Assembly (NCBI RefSeq): GCF_003063575.1
Contig: NZ_NESC01000001.1
Span: 372,001 to 436,000, forward strand
Reading direction: 5' to 3'
DNA from: Limnohabitans sp. Jir72
GTDB taxonomy: Bacteria; Pseudomonadota; Gammaproteobacteria; Burkholderiales; Burkholderiaceae_C
Length of the DNA: 64,000 bases
Positions within the stretch are counted from its first letter, which is position 1. The number at the start of each line of letters is the position of its first letter. The notes under the pieces were generated by a model, which was given only the letters and a program-made list of their open reading frames with translations, was not told the DNA's origin and ran no database searches. This document shows positions 8,343 to 16,883 of this stretch, in pieces. The position numbers were made by a program, and so were the translations under genes.

Positions 8343-9248
8343 GTGAACTTCGCTCAACTGCTCTTCCCCGATTTCTCGCTCATTCTGTGCGGGTACCTGA
8401 TTTGCCGCTACACAGGACTGAACCGTCCCGTTTGGCAATCGGTCGAAACACTGGTGTATTTCTTCCTGTTTCCGGTCTTGCTGTTCCACTCGATCATCAA
8501 AAGCCCGATCGACCTGAACACCGCCTCCAGCCTGATTGGCGCGGGCTTGAGCCTAGGCCTGTGCGCGATTGCCTTGTCCTACAGCCTGCCGCATTGGCCC
8601 TTTCTGGGCAAACGGCTCGACAAACGCGATCACGCCGCCAGCGCGCAGGTGGGGTTTCGCTTCAACTCCTTCATCGCACTGGCACTGGCTGACCGCCTGG
8701 CGGGCCCCGAGGGCTTGCTGATGATCTCGATGCTGATTGGGGTTTGCGTGCCCTTGTTCAACATCGCTGCCGTCTGGCCCATGGCCCGGCACGCCAACAA
8801 GGGCTTCGTGGGCGAGCTGATCCGCAACCCCCTGATCGTGGCCACAGGCACAGGCTTGATCGCTAACTTGATGGGTTTTCGGATGCCGCAGTGGCTGGAC
8901 CCCAGCATTGGCCGCATTGGTGCATCGTCTTTGGCGCTGGGCTTGATGGCCGCTGGCGCAGGCATGCAACTGGGCACCCTGACGCGGGGCAAATTGCTGG
9001 GCCTGAGCGTGTTGTCGATCAAACACTTCTTTTTGCCCTTGATCGCACTGGGCATGTCGCGGCTGTTTGAACTCAACCCGACCCAGACCACCGTCTTGCT
9101 GGCGTTCTCGGCCTTGCCGACCGCATCGACTTGCTACGTGCTGGCCGCCCGCATGGGCTACAACGGGCCTTATGTGGCGGGTTTGGTCACCTTGTCCACC
9201 CTGTCGGGCATGTGGAGTTTGCCCTTTGCATTGGGCGTATTGCGCTGA
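8343..9248 (+). CDS. AEC-family transporter
   Basis: The 301-residue, largely hydrophobic protein has about ten membrane spans and resembles the auxin efflux carrier (AEC) family. Visible elements are VYFFLFPVLLFHSIIKSP, the middle loop PMARHANKGFVGELIRNPLI and ALPTASTCYVLAARMGYNGP near the end. AEC members export or exchange organic acids. The start is GTG at 8343. It diverges from the Bug receptor gene across about 140 bp, so both may be regulated from that gap; a shared substrate would be speculation. Confidence 0.85.
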   Translation: MNFAQLLFPDFSLILCGYLICRYTGLNRPVWQSVETLVYFFLFPVLLFHSIIKSPIDLNTASSLIGAGLSLGLCAIALSYSLPHWPFLGKRLDKRDHAASAQVGFRFNSFIALALADRLAGPEGLLMISMLIGVCVPLFNIAAVWPMARHANKGFVGELIRNPLIVATGTGLIANLMGFRMPQWLDPSIGRIGASSLALGLMAAGAGMQLGTLTRGKLLGLSVLSIKHFFLPLIALGMSRLFELNPTQTTVLLAFSALPTASTCYVLAARMGYNGPYVAGLVTLSTLSGMWSLPFALGVLR

Positions 9249-9345
9249 TCCAGGTTGGCATCTGTAGGTCGGCAGCGTCAGCTCCGACATGGATTGATCA
9301 ACCACAACCATTTGCAGGGGGTGAAGCCACCGACCTGCAAAAATT

Positions 9346-10446
9346 TCAAAACTTGGCCAAGGACCAAGCCACCTGCTCTTGCACCACGGGGTCCGCATGC
9401 GCTGTGAGGGCCCTCAAAGACTGCTGAAGTTTTTGCCGCTCTGAAAGCGCCAGCGCATCAGCCGCCAGCGCATTGCCCGCCGCCAGCGCCAAATTGCGCA
9501 GCCAGCGGGCGTGGCCGATGCGGCGGATCGCGCTGCCTTCGGTGCGGCGCAAAAACTCGGCTTCGGTCCAGGCCATCAAATCCACGATGTGGCCAGCACT
9601 CAAGCCTTCACGCGGCTGCCAGTCGGGCAGCGTGCTGACTTGCGCAAACTTGTTCCAGGGGCAAGCCAACTGGCAATCGTCGCAGCCGTAGATGCGGTTG
9701 CCGATCAAGGGGCGCAGGGCTTCGTCAATCGGCCCGGCGTGCTCAATCGTCAAATACGAAATGCAGCGCCGCGCATCCAGCTTGTAGGGCCCAACAATGG
9801 CCTGGGTCGGGCACAGGTCCATGCAAGCGGTGCATTGGCCGCAATGGCCGCTGACAGCAGCGGTCTCGGGCAAGGCGAAGTCCACGAACAGCTCACCCAA
9901 GAAAAACATCGAACCCGCTTCCCGGTTCAGCACCAGGGTGTGCTTACCGCGCCAGCCCAGGCCGCTGCGCGTGGCCAGTTCGGCCTCCAGCACCGGGGCC
10001 GAGTCGGTGAAGACGCGGTGACCAAAAGGACCGATCGCATCGGCAATGCGGTCTTGCAGTTTTTGCATTCGGCTGCGCAAGACCTTGTGGTAATCGCGCC
10101 CTCGGGCATAGACCGACACCACCGCCTCGCCTGGCTGCTGGCTGCGGGCGGTTTCGCGGGCCACCCAGTCGGGCGGTGTGCCCTGCGGCAGATAATCCAT
10201 GCGGGCCGTGATCACGCTCACGGTGCCCGGCACCAGCTCGGCCGGGCGTGCGCGCTTCAGGCCGTGAGCGGCCATGTAGCCCATGCTGCCGTGAAATCCA
10301 GCATGAAGCCAGGCCTGTAATCCGGGCTCGGCGCTGGACAAATCGATGCCCGTCACGCCAATTTGGGACAATCCCAATTCCAGCGCCCAGATTTGCATCT
10401 GGGGCCACAGTTCAAGAAGGTCGATTTGAGTACGTTGAGCAGTCAC
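9346..10446 (-). CDS. queG: Epoxyqueuosine reductase QueG
   Basis: The 366-residue cobalamin/iron-sulfur enzyme does the last step of queuosine synthesis in tRNA. Two [4Fe-4S] motifs are complete: GHCGQCTACMDLCPTQAI and YGCDDCQLACPWNKF. The N-terminal half has YLPQGTPPDW and VYARGRDYHKVLRSRMQKLQ, typical of QueG. GTG at 10446 is preferred since it gives the usual N-terminal helix before WALELGLSQIGVTG; the frame stays open upstream, but there it is antisense to tsaE. Its start region overlaps that of tsaE head to head. Confidence 0.93.
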   Translation of the reverse strand: MTAQRTQIDLLELWPQMQIWALELGLSQIGVTGIDLSSAEPGLQAWLHAGFHGSMGYMAAHGLKRARPAELVPGTVSVITARMDYLPQGTPPDWVARETARSQQPGEAVVSVYARGRDYHKVLRSRMQKLQDRIADAIGPFGHRVFTDSAPVLEAELATRSGLGWRGKHTLVLNREAGSMFFLGELFVDFALPETAAVSGHCGQCTACMDLCPTQAIVGPYKLDARRCISYLTIEHAGPIDEALRPLIGNRIYGCDDCQLACPWNKFAQVSTLPDWQPREGLSAGHIVDLMAWTEAEFLRRTEGSAIRRIGHARWLRNLALAAGNALAADALALSERQKLQQSLRALTAHADPVVQEQVAWSLAKF

Positions 10447-10992
10447 ACACCGATTGTAGAAAGCCCCGCCACCACCCCGCCCTTGCCCGCGGTCTGGACG
10501 GGCTTTTGGCCCGATGAATCGGCCACCCAAAGCTTTGCCGCCCAACTGGCCCAGGCCCTGCAAACCTGGCCCGGCGGACGCGATGCGCGCATCGAGCTGC
10601 GCGGCAACCTGGGCGCGGGCAAAACCACCTTGGTGCGCCACCTGCTGCGCGCCGCCGGTGTGCAAGGCCGCATCAAAAGCCCCACCTACGCCGTGGTAGA
10701 GCCCCACCAAGCCGGCTCAGGAGCATCTGCCTGGCCCATCTGGCATTTCGATTTTTACCGCTTCAGCGACCCGCAGGAATGGGAGGACGCGGGCTTTCGC
10801 GACATCTTTGCCGGCCCAGGCCTCAAGCTCATGGAGTGGCCTGACAAGGTGGCTGGCCAGCTGCCCCCTGCCGATCTGGTGATCGCGCTGCACGCGCTGG
10901 ACGAAGACCAGCGCCAAGTCAGCATGCGCGCCCACACACCTGCTGGCCAACACTGGCTAAGCAATTGGATGGCCAGTGAGCATGCGCGCTGA
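10426..10992 (+). CDS. tsaE: tRNA threonylcarbamoyladenosine biosynthesis ATPase TsaE
   Basis: The product is about 188 residues. TsaE is an ATPase that works with TsaB/TsaD to make t6A37 in tRNA. The P-loop GNLGAGKTTLVRHLL, SPTYAVVEPHQ, the Walker B-like HFDFYRFSDPQEWEDAGF and LKLMEWPDKV are all clear. A TTG at 10426 with an AAGAAGG ribosome-binding site five bases upstream is the preferred start; an ATG at 10363 would extend deeply into queG. It runs into the amidase gene, a common tsaE-amiC arrangement. Confidence 0.9.
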   Translation: MSTLSSHTPIVESPATTPPLPAVWTGFWPDESATQSFAAQLAQALQTWPGGRDARIELRGNLGAGKTTLVRHLLRAAGVQGRIKSPTYAVVEPHQAGSGASAWPIWHFDFYRFSDPQEWEDAGFRDIFAGPGLKLMEWPDKVAGQLPPADLVIALHALDEDQRQVSMRAHTPAGQHWLSNWMASEHAR

Positions 10993-12346
10993 CCGACGAC
11001 GCCTCGTCAAGGCTGGTTTTCTGGCGCTCAGCCTGGGGGCCTCGCACATGGTGCGCGGCGCCACCATGATGGCCGTGCGCATCTGGCCGGCCGCCGATTA
11101 CAGCCGGGTCACGCTCGAATCGGACAAACCCCTGCAAACCCGGCAGAGCTTCATCGCCTCGCCGCCGCGGCTGGCGGTGGACATCGAAGGCATGGAACTC
11201 AACCCCGCGCTGCGCGAGCTGGTGGGCAAGGTGCAGGCCACAGACCCCAATATCGCGGGCATCCGGGTAGGCCAGTTCAGCCCGAACGTGGTTCGGCTGG
11301 TGATAGATCTCAAGCGCCCCATTGCGCCGCAAGTGTTCACCCTGGCACCCGTGGCGTCCTATGCCAACCGCTTGGTGCTGGACCTCTACCCGACGCAAGC
11401 CGTGGACCCGCTGGAACAGTTGATCCAGGAACGCACCGCCCCCACAACGGGCACATTGCCGACCCCGCCAACGCCCAGCGCGGACCCCTTGGGCGAGTTG
11501 ATCGCCAAACAAGGGCAAAAACTGCCTTTGCCTGTGCCATCCACACGCAAGCAAGATTTTGAGCCGCCACCCACGGCCTCGATGGACAGACCCGACCATC
11601 CGCCACGCCTCATAACGACCACGGACCGGCTGATCGTGATCGCGATCGATCCCGGTCATGGTGGCGAAGACCCCGGTGCCATCGGCCCCGGCGGCACGCA
11701 GGAAAAAGACGTGGTGCTCAAGATCGCCCACCTGCTGCGCGAGCGCATCAACGCGGCCAGCGTGGGCGGCAGCCCCATGCGCGCCTACCTGACGCGCGAT
11801 GCCGACTACTTTGTGCCACTGCAGGTGCGTGTGCAAAAAGGCCGCCGCGTGCAAGCAGACCTGTTTTTAAGCATCCATGCCGATGCCTTTTTCACCCCCG
11901 AAGCCAGCGGCGCCAGCGTGTTCGCGCTCAGCCAGGGCGCAGCCTCCAGCACGGCAGCGCGCTGGATGGCGCAAAAAGAAAACAAGGCCGATCTGATTGG
12001 CGGCATCAACCTCGGCAGCCAAGATGCCCAGGTCCAACACGCCTTGCTGGACATGAGCACCACGGCCCAAATCAAGGACAGTTTGCAGCTGGGCGGCCAT
12101 TTGTTGCGCCAGATTGGCGGTGTGGGGCGGCTGCACAAACCCCGGGTCGAGCAAGCCGGATTCGCCGTGCTCAAGGCGCCCGACATCCCCAGCGTGCTGG
12201 TCGAAACCGCCTTCATCAGCAACCCGCAAGAAGAAGAAAAGCTGCGCAGCGAGACCTACCAAAAGCAACTCACCGACGCCCTGATGCGCGGCATCTTGCA
12301 ATACTTTTCACGCAACCCACCGCTGGCGCGCAATCGGTCCATTTGA
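10982..12346 (+). CDS. amiC: N-acetylmuramoyl-L-alanine amidase, AmiC type
   Basis: The 454-residue periplasmic enzyme cleaves peptide stems from peptidoglycan during cell separation. A twin-arginine signal is visible (RRRLVKAGFLALSLGASHMV). An AMIN septal-targeting domain covers about residues 30-135, then a proline-rich linker, then an Amidase_3 zinc domain beginning IDPGHGGEDPGAIGPGG with SIHADAF and ETAFISNPQEE. Start is ATG 10982, or GTG 10976; both overlap the 3' end of tsaE by 11-17 bp. Confidence 0.93.
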   Translation: MRADRRRLVKAGFLALSLGASHMVRGATMMAVRIWPAADYSRVTLESDKPLQTRQSFIASPPRLAVDIEGMELNPALRELVGKVQATDPNIAGIRVGQFSPNVVRLVIDLKRPIAPQVFTLAPVASYANRLVLDLYPTQAVDPLEQLIQERTAPTTGTLPTPPTPSADPLGELIAKQGQKLPLPVPSTRKQDFEPPPTASMDRPDHPPRLITTTDRLIVIAIDPGHGGEDPGAIGPGGTQEKDVVLKIAHLLRERINAASVGGSPMRAYLTRDADYFVPLQVRVQKGRRVQADLFLSIHADAFFTPEASGASVFALSQGAASSTAARWMAQKENKADLIGGINLGSQDAQVQHALLDMSTTAQIKDSLQLGGHLLRQIGGVGRLHKPRVEQAGFAVLKAPDIPSVLVETAFISNPQEEEKLRSETYQKQLTDALMRGILQYFSRNPPLARNRSI

Positions 12347-12419
12347 GGTCAAAAAACACTCAACAAGATCAAACTGTGCCCGCCTGCGCCACCGCCAGCT
12401 TGCCTGGAGGCGGGCCATC

Positions 12420-12447
12420 ATCGCCCACGGGGTGGGCTCCTACAAAA
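12420..12447. repeat. REP-like element, single half
   Basis: This is a single copy of the repeat family (ATCGCCCACGGGGTGGGC, then TCCTACAAAA). It lies between the convergent amidase and transaldolase-like genes and overlaps the last few bases of the latter. An imperfect GCCCGCCT / AGGCGGGC hairpin at 12378-12415 precedes it, so the convergent ends are likely closed by structure. Confidence 0.7.
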
Positions 12448-13111
12448 CGGCCTGCTGGCTCGTTTGCACGTCTTGGTCAAACTGGGCCATCGCGGCCAGC
12501 GTCAGCGGGTCGGTGGCCAAGCCAGCGGCGAACTCGGGGCGCACCGTCACGGCATGGGCACCGCATGCGATCAAGCGCGAGAGCACATCGGGCGACTTGA
12601 TGCTGGCGGCCAGCAGTTGCAGGCCATCGGCTTGCAGGGCCACGCAAGCCTCGATCAGTGCCCAAACATCGCGCCCATCGGCTTGCAGGCGGCCCACATA
12701 GGGCGCGACATAACTGGCCCCTTGCGCTCTGGCCCACAGCAGCTGCAACGGGTTGGACAAACCTGTGAGCAGCGTGGGCACGCCCCAGGCCTGCACCTCG
12801 CGCAGCACGGGTTGCCAGTCGGGATGGCATGGGAGTTTGATGGTCAGGCGCACACGGGCCTGCACCGCAGCGGGCAGCAGCACTTCGAGCCACTGCGCGG
12901 CTTCGCCCACATCGGCACGGGGCAGTTGCAGCATCAGCTCCGGGATTTTGGCCTCACCCGCCTGTGCCACCAGTTGCAAATAGCCAAGCAAGCTGACCGG
13001 TAAACCCGCTTGCATGACCAGCGTGGGGTTGGTGGTCACGCCCTGCACCGGCGGGCAACCTGCGGGCAGCGCCCATTGGCGGGCATCGGCGGAGTCGAGG
13101 TAGAACTTCAT
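12440..13111 (-). CDS. Transaldolase / fructose-6-phosphate aldolase-like enzyme
   Basis: The 223-residue TIM-barrel protein has the short FSA/TalC length. Signatures are MKFYLDSADARQW at the start, GVTTNPTLVMQAG, the Schiff-base lysine in LTIKLP, SYVAPYVGRL and LLAASI near the end. FSA-type enzymes cleave or form C-C bonds between dihydroxyacetone or related donors and aldehydes. It overlaps the ROK gene by 4 bp (ATGA) inside the sugar uptake locus, so it probably acts in catabolism of the imported sugar. The exact reaction is unknown. Confidence 0.8.
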   Translation of the reverse strand: MKFYLDSADARQWALPAGCPPVQGVTTNPTLVMQAGLPVSLLGYLQLVAQAGEAKIPELMLQLPRADVGEAAQWLEVLLPAAVQARVRLTIKLPCHPDWQPVLREVQAWGVPTLLTGLSNPLQLLWARAQGASYVAPYVGRLQADGRDVWALIEACVALQADGLQLLAASIKSPDVLSRLIACGAHAVTVRPEFAAGLATDPLTLAAMAQFDQDVQTSQQAVL

Positions 13112-14331
13112 GCGGCGTCCTGCTTGAGGAAGATGTCTTTGTCGGGGAAGAACTGGCTGTGCAGCGGCAGCAAGGCCCCGCCCAAAGCGCGGGCATGCGC
13201 GCCCACTTGGCCCGCCAGCAGTTGCGGCTGGTGCATGCCGTCAAAGCGGTAACCGGCCAGCGCCTCTTGTGTGGCGGCCATCAGGGCGCACATGAGCGGC
13301 GCGCCCAGCGAGCCGTCCATCACCACAGCGTCCAGGTCGAGCAAGGCGGCTGAACTGGCCACCGTCATGGCCAGCGCTTGGCTGGCCTGAGCGATCCAAG
13401 GCGCGGTGAATTCGGCATGAGCCGCGTCCATGATGGCGTTCTGGTGAATCAGCAAGGGGTTATGCCCTGCGGCGAGCAAGGCTTGTTCGAGTTGCCAGCC
13501 CGAGGCTTTTTGCAGCAATTGCGGCGGCATGCCTGAGCCCTTGGACTCGGATGTGGCCAAGCCAACCGGCAGTGAACCAATGGCCCCGGCGTTGCCGCGC
13601 TCACCGTTCATGATGTGGCCCGACAACACCAGGCCACCACCAATGAAGGTGCCCACAAAAACATACAGAAAACTGCGCACGCTGCGGCCATGGCCTTGCA
13701 GCAATTCGGCCACGCAGGCGGCGGTGGTGTCTTTGGCAAACACCACCGGCAAATCGGTCAGGCGCTGCACTTCGGCGGGCAGATCGATGTGTTCCCAGCG
13801 GGCCAGGGCTTGTGAGGCTTGCCCACCCATCAGGTCGGCCCATTTGTGCAACGACAAGGGGGCCGTCAGGCCCACGCCCACGGTGCGCGCCCACAAATCG
13901 CCCATGCGTTCTTTCAGCGTTTGCAGGCCCCGGGCCATGGACTGGAACAACACATCCGGATCGGGATAGTTGTAAAGCACTTCCACGCGCTCGACCGGCT
14001 GCCCGGTGAAGTCGGCCACCAGCAACTCCAGATTGCGCCGCCCCACCTGAATGCCCACGCTGAACGCACCTTGCGGGTTGAGCGACAGCGGCACCGAAGG
14101 CTGGCCGATCTTGCCGCGCACCCGGTCTTGTTTGAGCAGCAAGCCATCGTCGAGCAATCGCCCCACGATGATGGCCACCGTCTGGGTGGACAACTGGGTG
14201 AGGCGGGCCAGATCAGCCTTGGGGATGGCCCCGTGGTGGCGGATGGCCTGGAGCACGATGCGCTCGTTGAACTGGCGCATGCCGACGTGGTTGGAGCCGC
14301 GCATGGCTGAATTCGGGATGGCGCTGTTCAT
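13108..14331 (-). CDS. ROK-family transcriptional regulator
   Basis: The product is 407 residues. An N-terminal winged helix-turn-helix (GAIPKADLARLTQLSTQTVA) precedes a ROK domain with VGVGLTAPLSL, a region around FVGTFIGGGLVLSGHI and GNAGAIGSLPVG, and DAVVMDGSLGAP near the C-terminus. Such proteins repress sugar operons and respond to a sugar or sugar phosphate. The ATG at 14331 gives MNSAIPNSAMRGSN. It lies 31 bp after the mutarotase gene. The palindrome at 15652-15677 is the likely operator, which is an inference. Confidence 0.88.
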   Translation of the reverse strand: MNSAIPNSAMRGSNHVGMRQFNERIVLQAIRHHGAIPKADLARLTQLSTQTVAIIVGRLLDDGLLLKQDRVRGKIGQPSVPLSLNPQGAFSVGIQVGRRNLELLVADFTGQPVERVEVLYNYPDPDVLFQSMARGLQTLKERMGDLWARTVGVGLTAPLSLHKWADLMGGQASQALARWEHIDLPAEVQRLTDLPVVFAKDTTAACVAELLQGHGRSVRSFLYVFVGTFIGGGLVLSGHIMNGERGNAGAIGSLPVGLATSESKGSGMPPQLLQKASGWQLEQALLAAGHNPLLIHQNAIMDAAHAEFTAPWIAQASQALAMTVASSAALLDLDAVVMDGSLGAPLMCALMAATQEALAGYRFDGMHQPQLLAGQVGAHARALGGALLPLHSQFFPDKDIFLKQDAA

Positions 14332-14362
14332 TGAAAACCTGAATGGCTTGGGTGACAAAGAG

Positions 14363-14803
14363 TTAAAGCAGGATCACGCCCTTGCAGAACAAGGCGTTGC
14401 CGTAGGCCGTGCCTTCGCCGCTTTGCACAATCAGGCTGGCCCCTTTGATTTTCTCGTAAAAGGCGTAGCGCTCGACGGACTCGACCTGTTCGGCCTGAAA
14501 GCCCTCGGCCACGACCAGATCCACCACCGCCTGCTGGGCCGCCGTGCGGTGACCGTCAGCGCTGTGGCACACGCGCATGAAAGCGGCCGGTTGCGCCACA
14601 TCGACTGCCAGCGGCAACACCGACAGCACCGCTCGGCTCACGCGCTCCAGGCTGTGCCCGGGGATGCGCACCACCGGCTTGCCCTGGCTCAAAAAATCGG
14701 CCGTGAAATTCGCGTCCACCACCGCCACCCATTCGCCATGACCCATGGCGCACAGGTGCATCAGCAGCTCGGGCGTCAGCAGCGGGTCGATTCCTTTCAG
14801 CAT
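14363..14803 (-). CDS. RbsD/FucU-family sugar mutarotase
   Basis: The 146-residue protein opens MLKGIDPLLTPELLMHLCAM, followed by GHGEWVAVVDANF, the family signature. It ends in YAFYEKIKGASLIVQSGE and GNALFCKGVILL. RbsD/FucU proteins interconvert anomers of ribose, fucose or related sugars so that the kinase or isomerase receives the right form. It overlaps the upstream ABC ATPase gene by 7 bp, so the two are translationally linked. FucU-type is slightly more likely from the tail, but this is not certain. Confidence 0.87.
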   Translation of the reverse strand: MLKGIDPLLTPELLMHLCAMGHGEWVAVVDANFTADFLSQGKPVVRIPGHSLERVSRAVLSVLPLAVDVAQPAAFMRVCHSADGHRTAAQQAVVDLVVAEGFQAEQVESVERYAFYEKIKGASLIVQSGEGTAYGNALFCKGVILL

Positions 14804-15594
14804 GTGACGGCCTCATTGACTTCTGAAGAGCGCAAGCTGGCCGGGTCGATGGCCCCTGTGATCAGGCCCACGATTTCTTCGGGGCTGGTCTCGCGGGTCA
14901 AGCGGCTGCAAATGATGCGGCCTTGGCGGAACACCCAGATGCGGTCCACCAGATCAAAAACCTGGCGCAGGTTATGGCTGATGATGATGAGTGGAATGCC
15001 ACGCTGCTTGAGGCCCTTGATGATTTCTTCCACGCGGGCCGTCTCTTGCACGCCCAAGGCTGCGGTGGGCTCGTCCAGGATGATGAGTTTTTTGGCAAAA
15101 CCGGCGGCGCGGGCAATGGCCACGCACTGGCGCTGACCGCCCGACATGCCGCGCAGGCTCTCGGACATGTCCTGGATTTTCACGCCTGTGGTGGCCAACA
15201 TGGCCGCTGACTTTTCGCGCATGGCCTTGTGGTTCAGGATGGACAGCGGCCCCAGGTTCAGGCGCGTGATCTCGCGGCCCAAAAAGATGTTGGCAGGGAC
15301 ATCCAGGTCTTCGGCCAGCGCCAGGGTTTGGTACACCGTCTCGATGCCCTGCTCTCTCGCATCGAGGGGTGACTCGAAATTCACCTTGCCTCCGTCCAGC
15401 AGGATGTCGCCCGAATTGGGCTGCTCGGCACCGGTGATCAGGCGCACAAAAGTGCTTTTGCCTGCCCCGTTGTCGCCCACGATGGCGGCGTGCTCGCCGG
15501 GCAGCAGTCGAAATTGCGCATCGGTCAGGGCTTTGACGCCACCGTAATGCTTGGTCAATTTCTGGATTTCAAGAACAGCTTGGGGTGTGGACAT
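14797..15594 (-). CDS. Sugar ABC transporter ATP-binding protein (single-domain, FrcA-like)
   Basis: The 265-residue ATPase has Walker A GDNGAGKST at 40-48, signature SGGQRQ at 151-156, and Walker B LIILDEP at 170-176 followed by an H-loop in IIISHNLRQVF. Unlike RbsA/XylG it has only one ATPase domain, as in FrcA-type fructose transporters. It is transcribed away from its binding protein and permease, which lie on the other side of the operator region. The ATG at 15594 is used; a TTG ten codons upstream is possible. Confidence 0.93.
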   Translation of the reverse strand: MSTPQAVLEIQKLTKHYGGVKALTDAQFRLLPGEHAAIVGDNGAGKSTFVRLITGAEQPNSGDILLDGGKVNFESPLDAREQGIETVYQTLALAEDLDVPANIFLGREITRLNLGPLSILNHKAMREKSAAMLATTGVKIQDMSESLRGMSGGQRQCVAIARAAGFAKKLIILDEPTAALGVQETARVEEIIKGLKQRGIPLIIISHNLRQVFDLVDRIWVFRQGRIICSRLTRETSPEEIVGLITGAIDPASLRSSEVNEAVTC

Positions 15595-15651
15595 GGCAAT
15601 CACTTTCACGGGGAATGGCGGCAAGCATCGTGGATTTGATGATTTATTGCA

Positions 15652-15677
15652 TTAGTAAAACTACTAGGTTTACTTAG
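15652..15677. promoter_or_regulatory. Palindromic operator candidate of the sugar locus
   Basis: AGTAAAAC (15654-15661) and GTTTACT (15668-15674) form an inverted repeat around TACTAG in an AT-rich pocket of an otherwise GC-rich region. The site is about 60 bp upstream of the ATPase start and about 85 bp upstream of the binding-protein start, so one bound repressor could control both divergent promoters. The ROK protein encoded nearby is the obvious candidate. Confidence 0.5.
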
Positions 15678-15758
15678 TCGGTGTTTTAGATTCCAATCCG
15701 TTCGCGGTCAGAAAAAGCGGAGCGATGACCGAAAACCTCAACAACGGAGATAAAACCC

Positions 15759-16724
15759 ATGATCACCAAACGCACATTCGGCCGCCTGGCCATCGCTGCA
15801 GCAGCGGCCACCCTGTTCACCTCGGCCATGGCGGCTGACGTGACCGTGGCCTACATCACCAACGGCAACACCAACGAAGGCTGGACGCTGATCAACGGTG
15901 GTGCCAAGAAAGCCGGTCAGGCCAAAGGTGTGAAGTTCATCGAATTGGCCGCAGAAAAAGGCGAGCTGTCCAAGCAACTGGCCATCGTCGAAGACATGAT
16001 CACCCGCAAGGTCAATGCGATTGCCATCGCGCCTGTGGACTCCGCTGGCATCGCCCCCGCCATCAACAAGGCCCTGAAAGCCGGCATCGCTGTGGTGGCC
16101 GTGGACACCGGCATCACCGGCGCAGCCATCACCTCTTATGTGGCCACCGACAACATCAAGGCCGCCAATGTGCAGGGCAAGTGGGCCGCAGGAGAGATCA
16201 AGGACGGTGACACCGTGATTTATGTGACCGGCGACCAAGGCCAGTCCACCGGCCAGGAGCGCAAAAAAGGTTTTGTGGACGCTTTGAATGCAGGCCGCAA
16301 GAACATCAAGATCGTTGAAGTGGCCACCACTTGGGACCAGACCATGGCCCAAAACGGTGTGGAAGCCGCTTTGCGCGCCAACCCCAATGCCAAGGTGATC
16401 GCCTGCGCATGGGACGGCGGCGCGCTGGGTGCCAAGGCAGCTTTGATGGCCGCGGGCAAAAAACCCGGCGACGTGAAGATCGCTGGCTTTGACGGCTCCC
16501 CCGGCGGTCTGGACATGATGAAGCAAGGCTGGCAGCAAGCCAACGCCGCGCAAATGCTGGCCAAGATCGGGCAGGTCGGCGTGGAAACAGCTGTGGCTGC
16601 GGCCCAAGGCAAGAAGGTGGATGCACGCATCGACACCGGCTCCTTCCTGGTGCTGCCGTCCAACGTGGACAAGTTCGCGGCCGACTCCGGCGTGGGCCAG
16701 TTCATGAAGGTCAAGGCCAAATAA
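15759..16724 (+). CDS. Sugar ABC transporter substrate-binding protein
   Basis: The 321-residue periplasmic binding protein belongs to the ribose/fructose-type family (Peripla_BP_4). It has a signal peptide (MITKRTFGRLAIAAAAATLF, cleaved near MAA-DV), VTVAYITNGNTNEGWTLING, AIAIAPVDSAGIAPAINKAL, VAVDTGITGAAITSYVATDN and VTGDQGQSTGQERKKGFVDA. A GGAG site precedes the ATG. It starts the rightward half of the locus and is followed by a terminator-like hairpin and a REP pair before the permease. Confidence 0.93.
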   Translation: MITKRTFGRLAIAAAAATLFTSAMAADVTVAYITNGNTNEGWTLINGGAKKAGQAKGVKFIELAAEKGELSKQLAIVEDMITRKVNAIAIAPVDSAGIAPAINKALKAGIAVVAVDTGITGAAITSYVATDNIKAANVQGKWAAGEIKDGDTVIYVTGDQGQSTGQERKKGFVDALNAGRKNIKIVEVATTWDQTMAQNGVEAALRANPNAKVIACAWDGGALGAKAALMAAGKKPGDVKIAGFDGSPGGLDMMKQGWQQANAAQMLAKIGQVGVETAVAAAQGKKVDARIDTGSFLVLPSNVDKFAADSGVGQFMKVKAK

Positions 16725-16745
16725 GTCAAGGCCGCGATATGGCCC

Positions 16746-16772
16746 GCCCGGACCAGCGTGTCCGGGCTTTCC
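16746..16772 (+). terminator. Hairpin after the sugar-binding protein gene
   Basis: GCCCGGAC (16746-16753) and GTCCGGGC (16760-16767) form a perfect 8-bp stem with a 6-base loop, followed by TTTCCTCC. It lies 21 bp after the stop codon. It could stop most transcripts here and so leave more binding protein than permease. Confidence 0.6.
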
Positions 16773-16778
16773 TCCTGA

Positions 16779-16853
16779 TGTAGGAGCCCACCCCTGTGGG
16801 CGATTGCACGGCCAGTGCGCCACAGCCAATCGCCCACGGGGTGGGCTCCTACA
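16779..16853. repeat. REP-like pair (inverted copies)
   Basis: The left copy TGTAGGAGCCCACCCC...GTGGGCGATTG (16779-16806) and its inverted partner CAATCGCCC...GGGCTCCTACA (16827-16853) are almost perfect complements around a 20-base loop. The structure lies inside the transcript between the binding-protein and permease genes. Confidence 0.85.
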
Positions 16854-16883
16854 GCAAGACATGCTTTGAAAATTGAAAAGATC

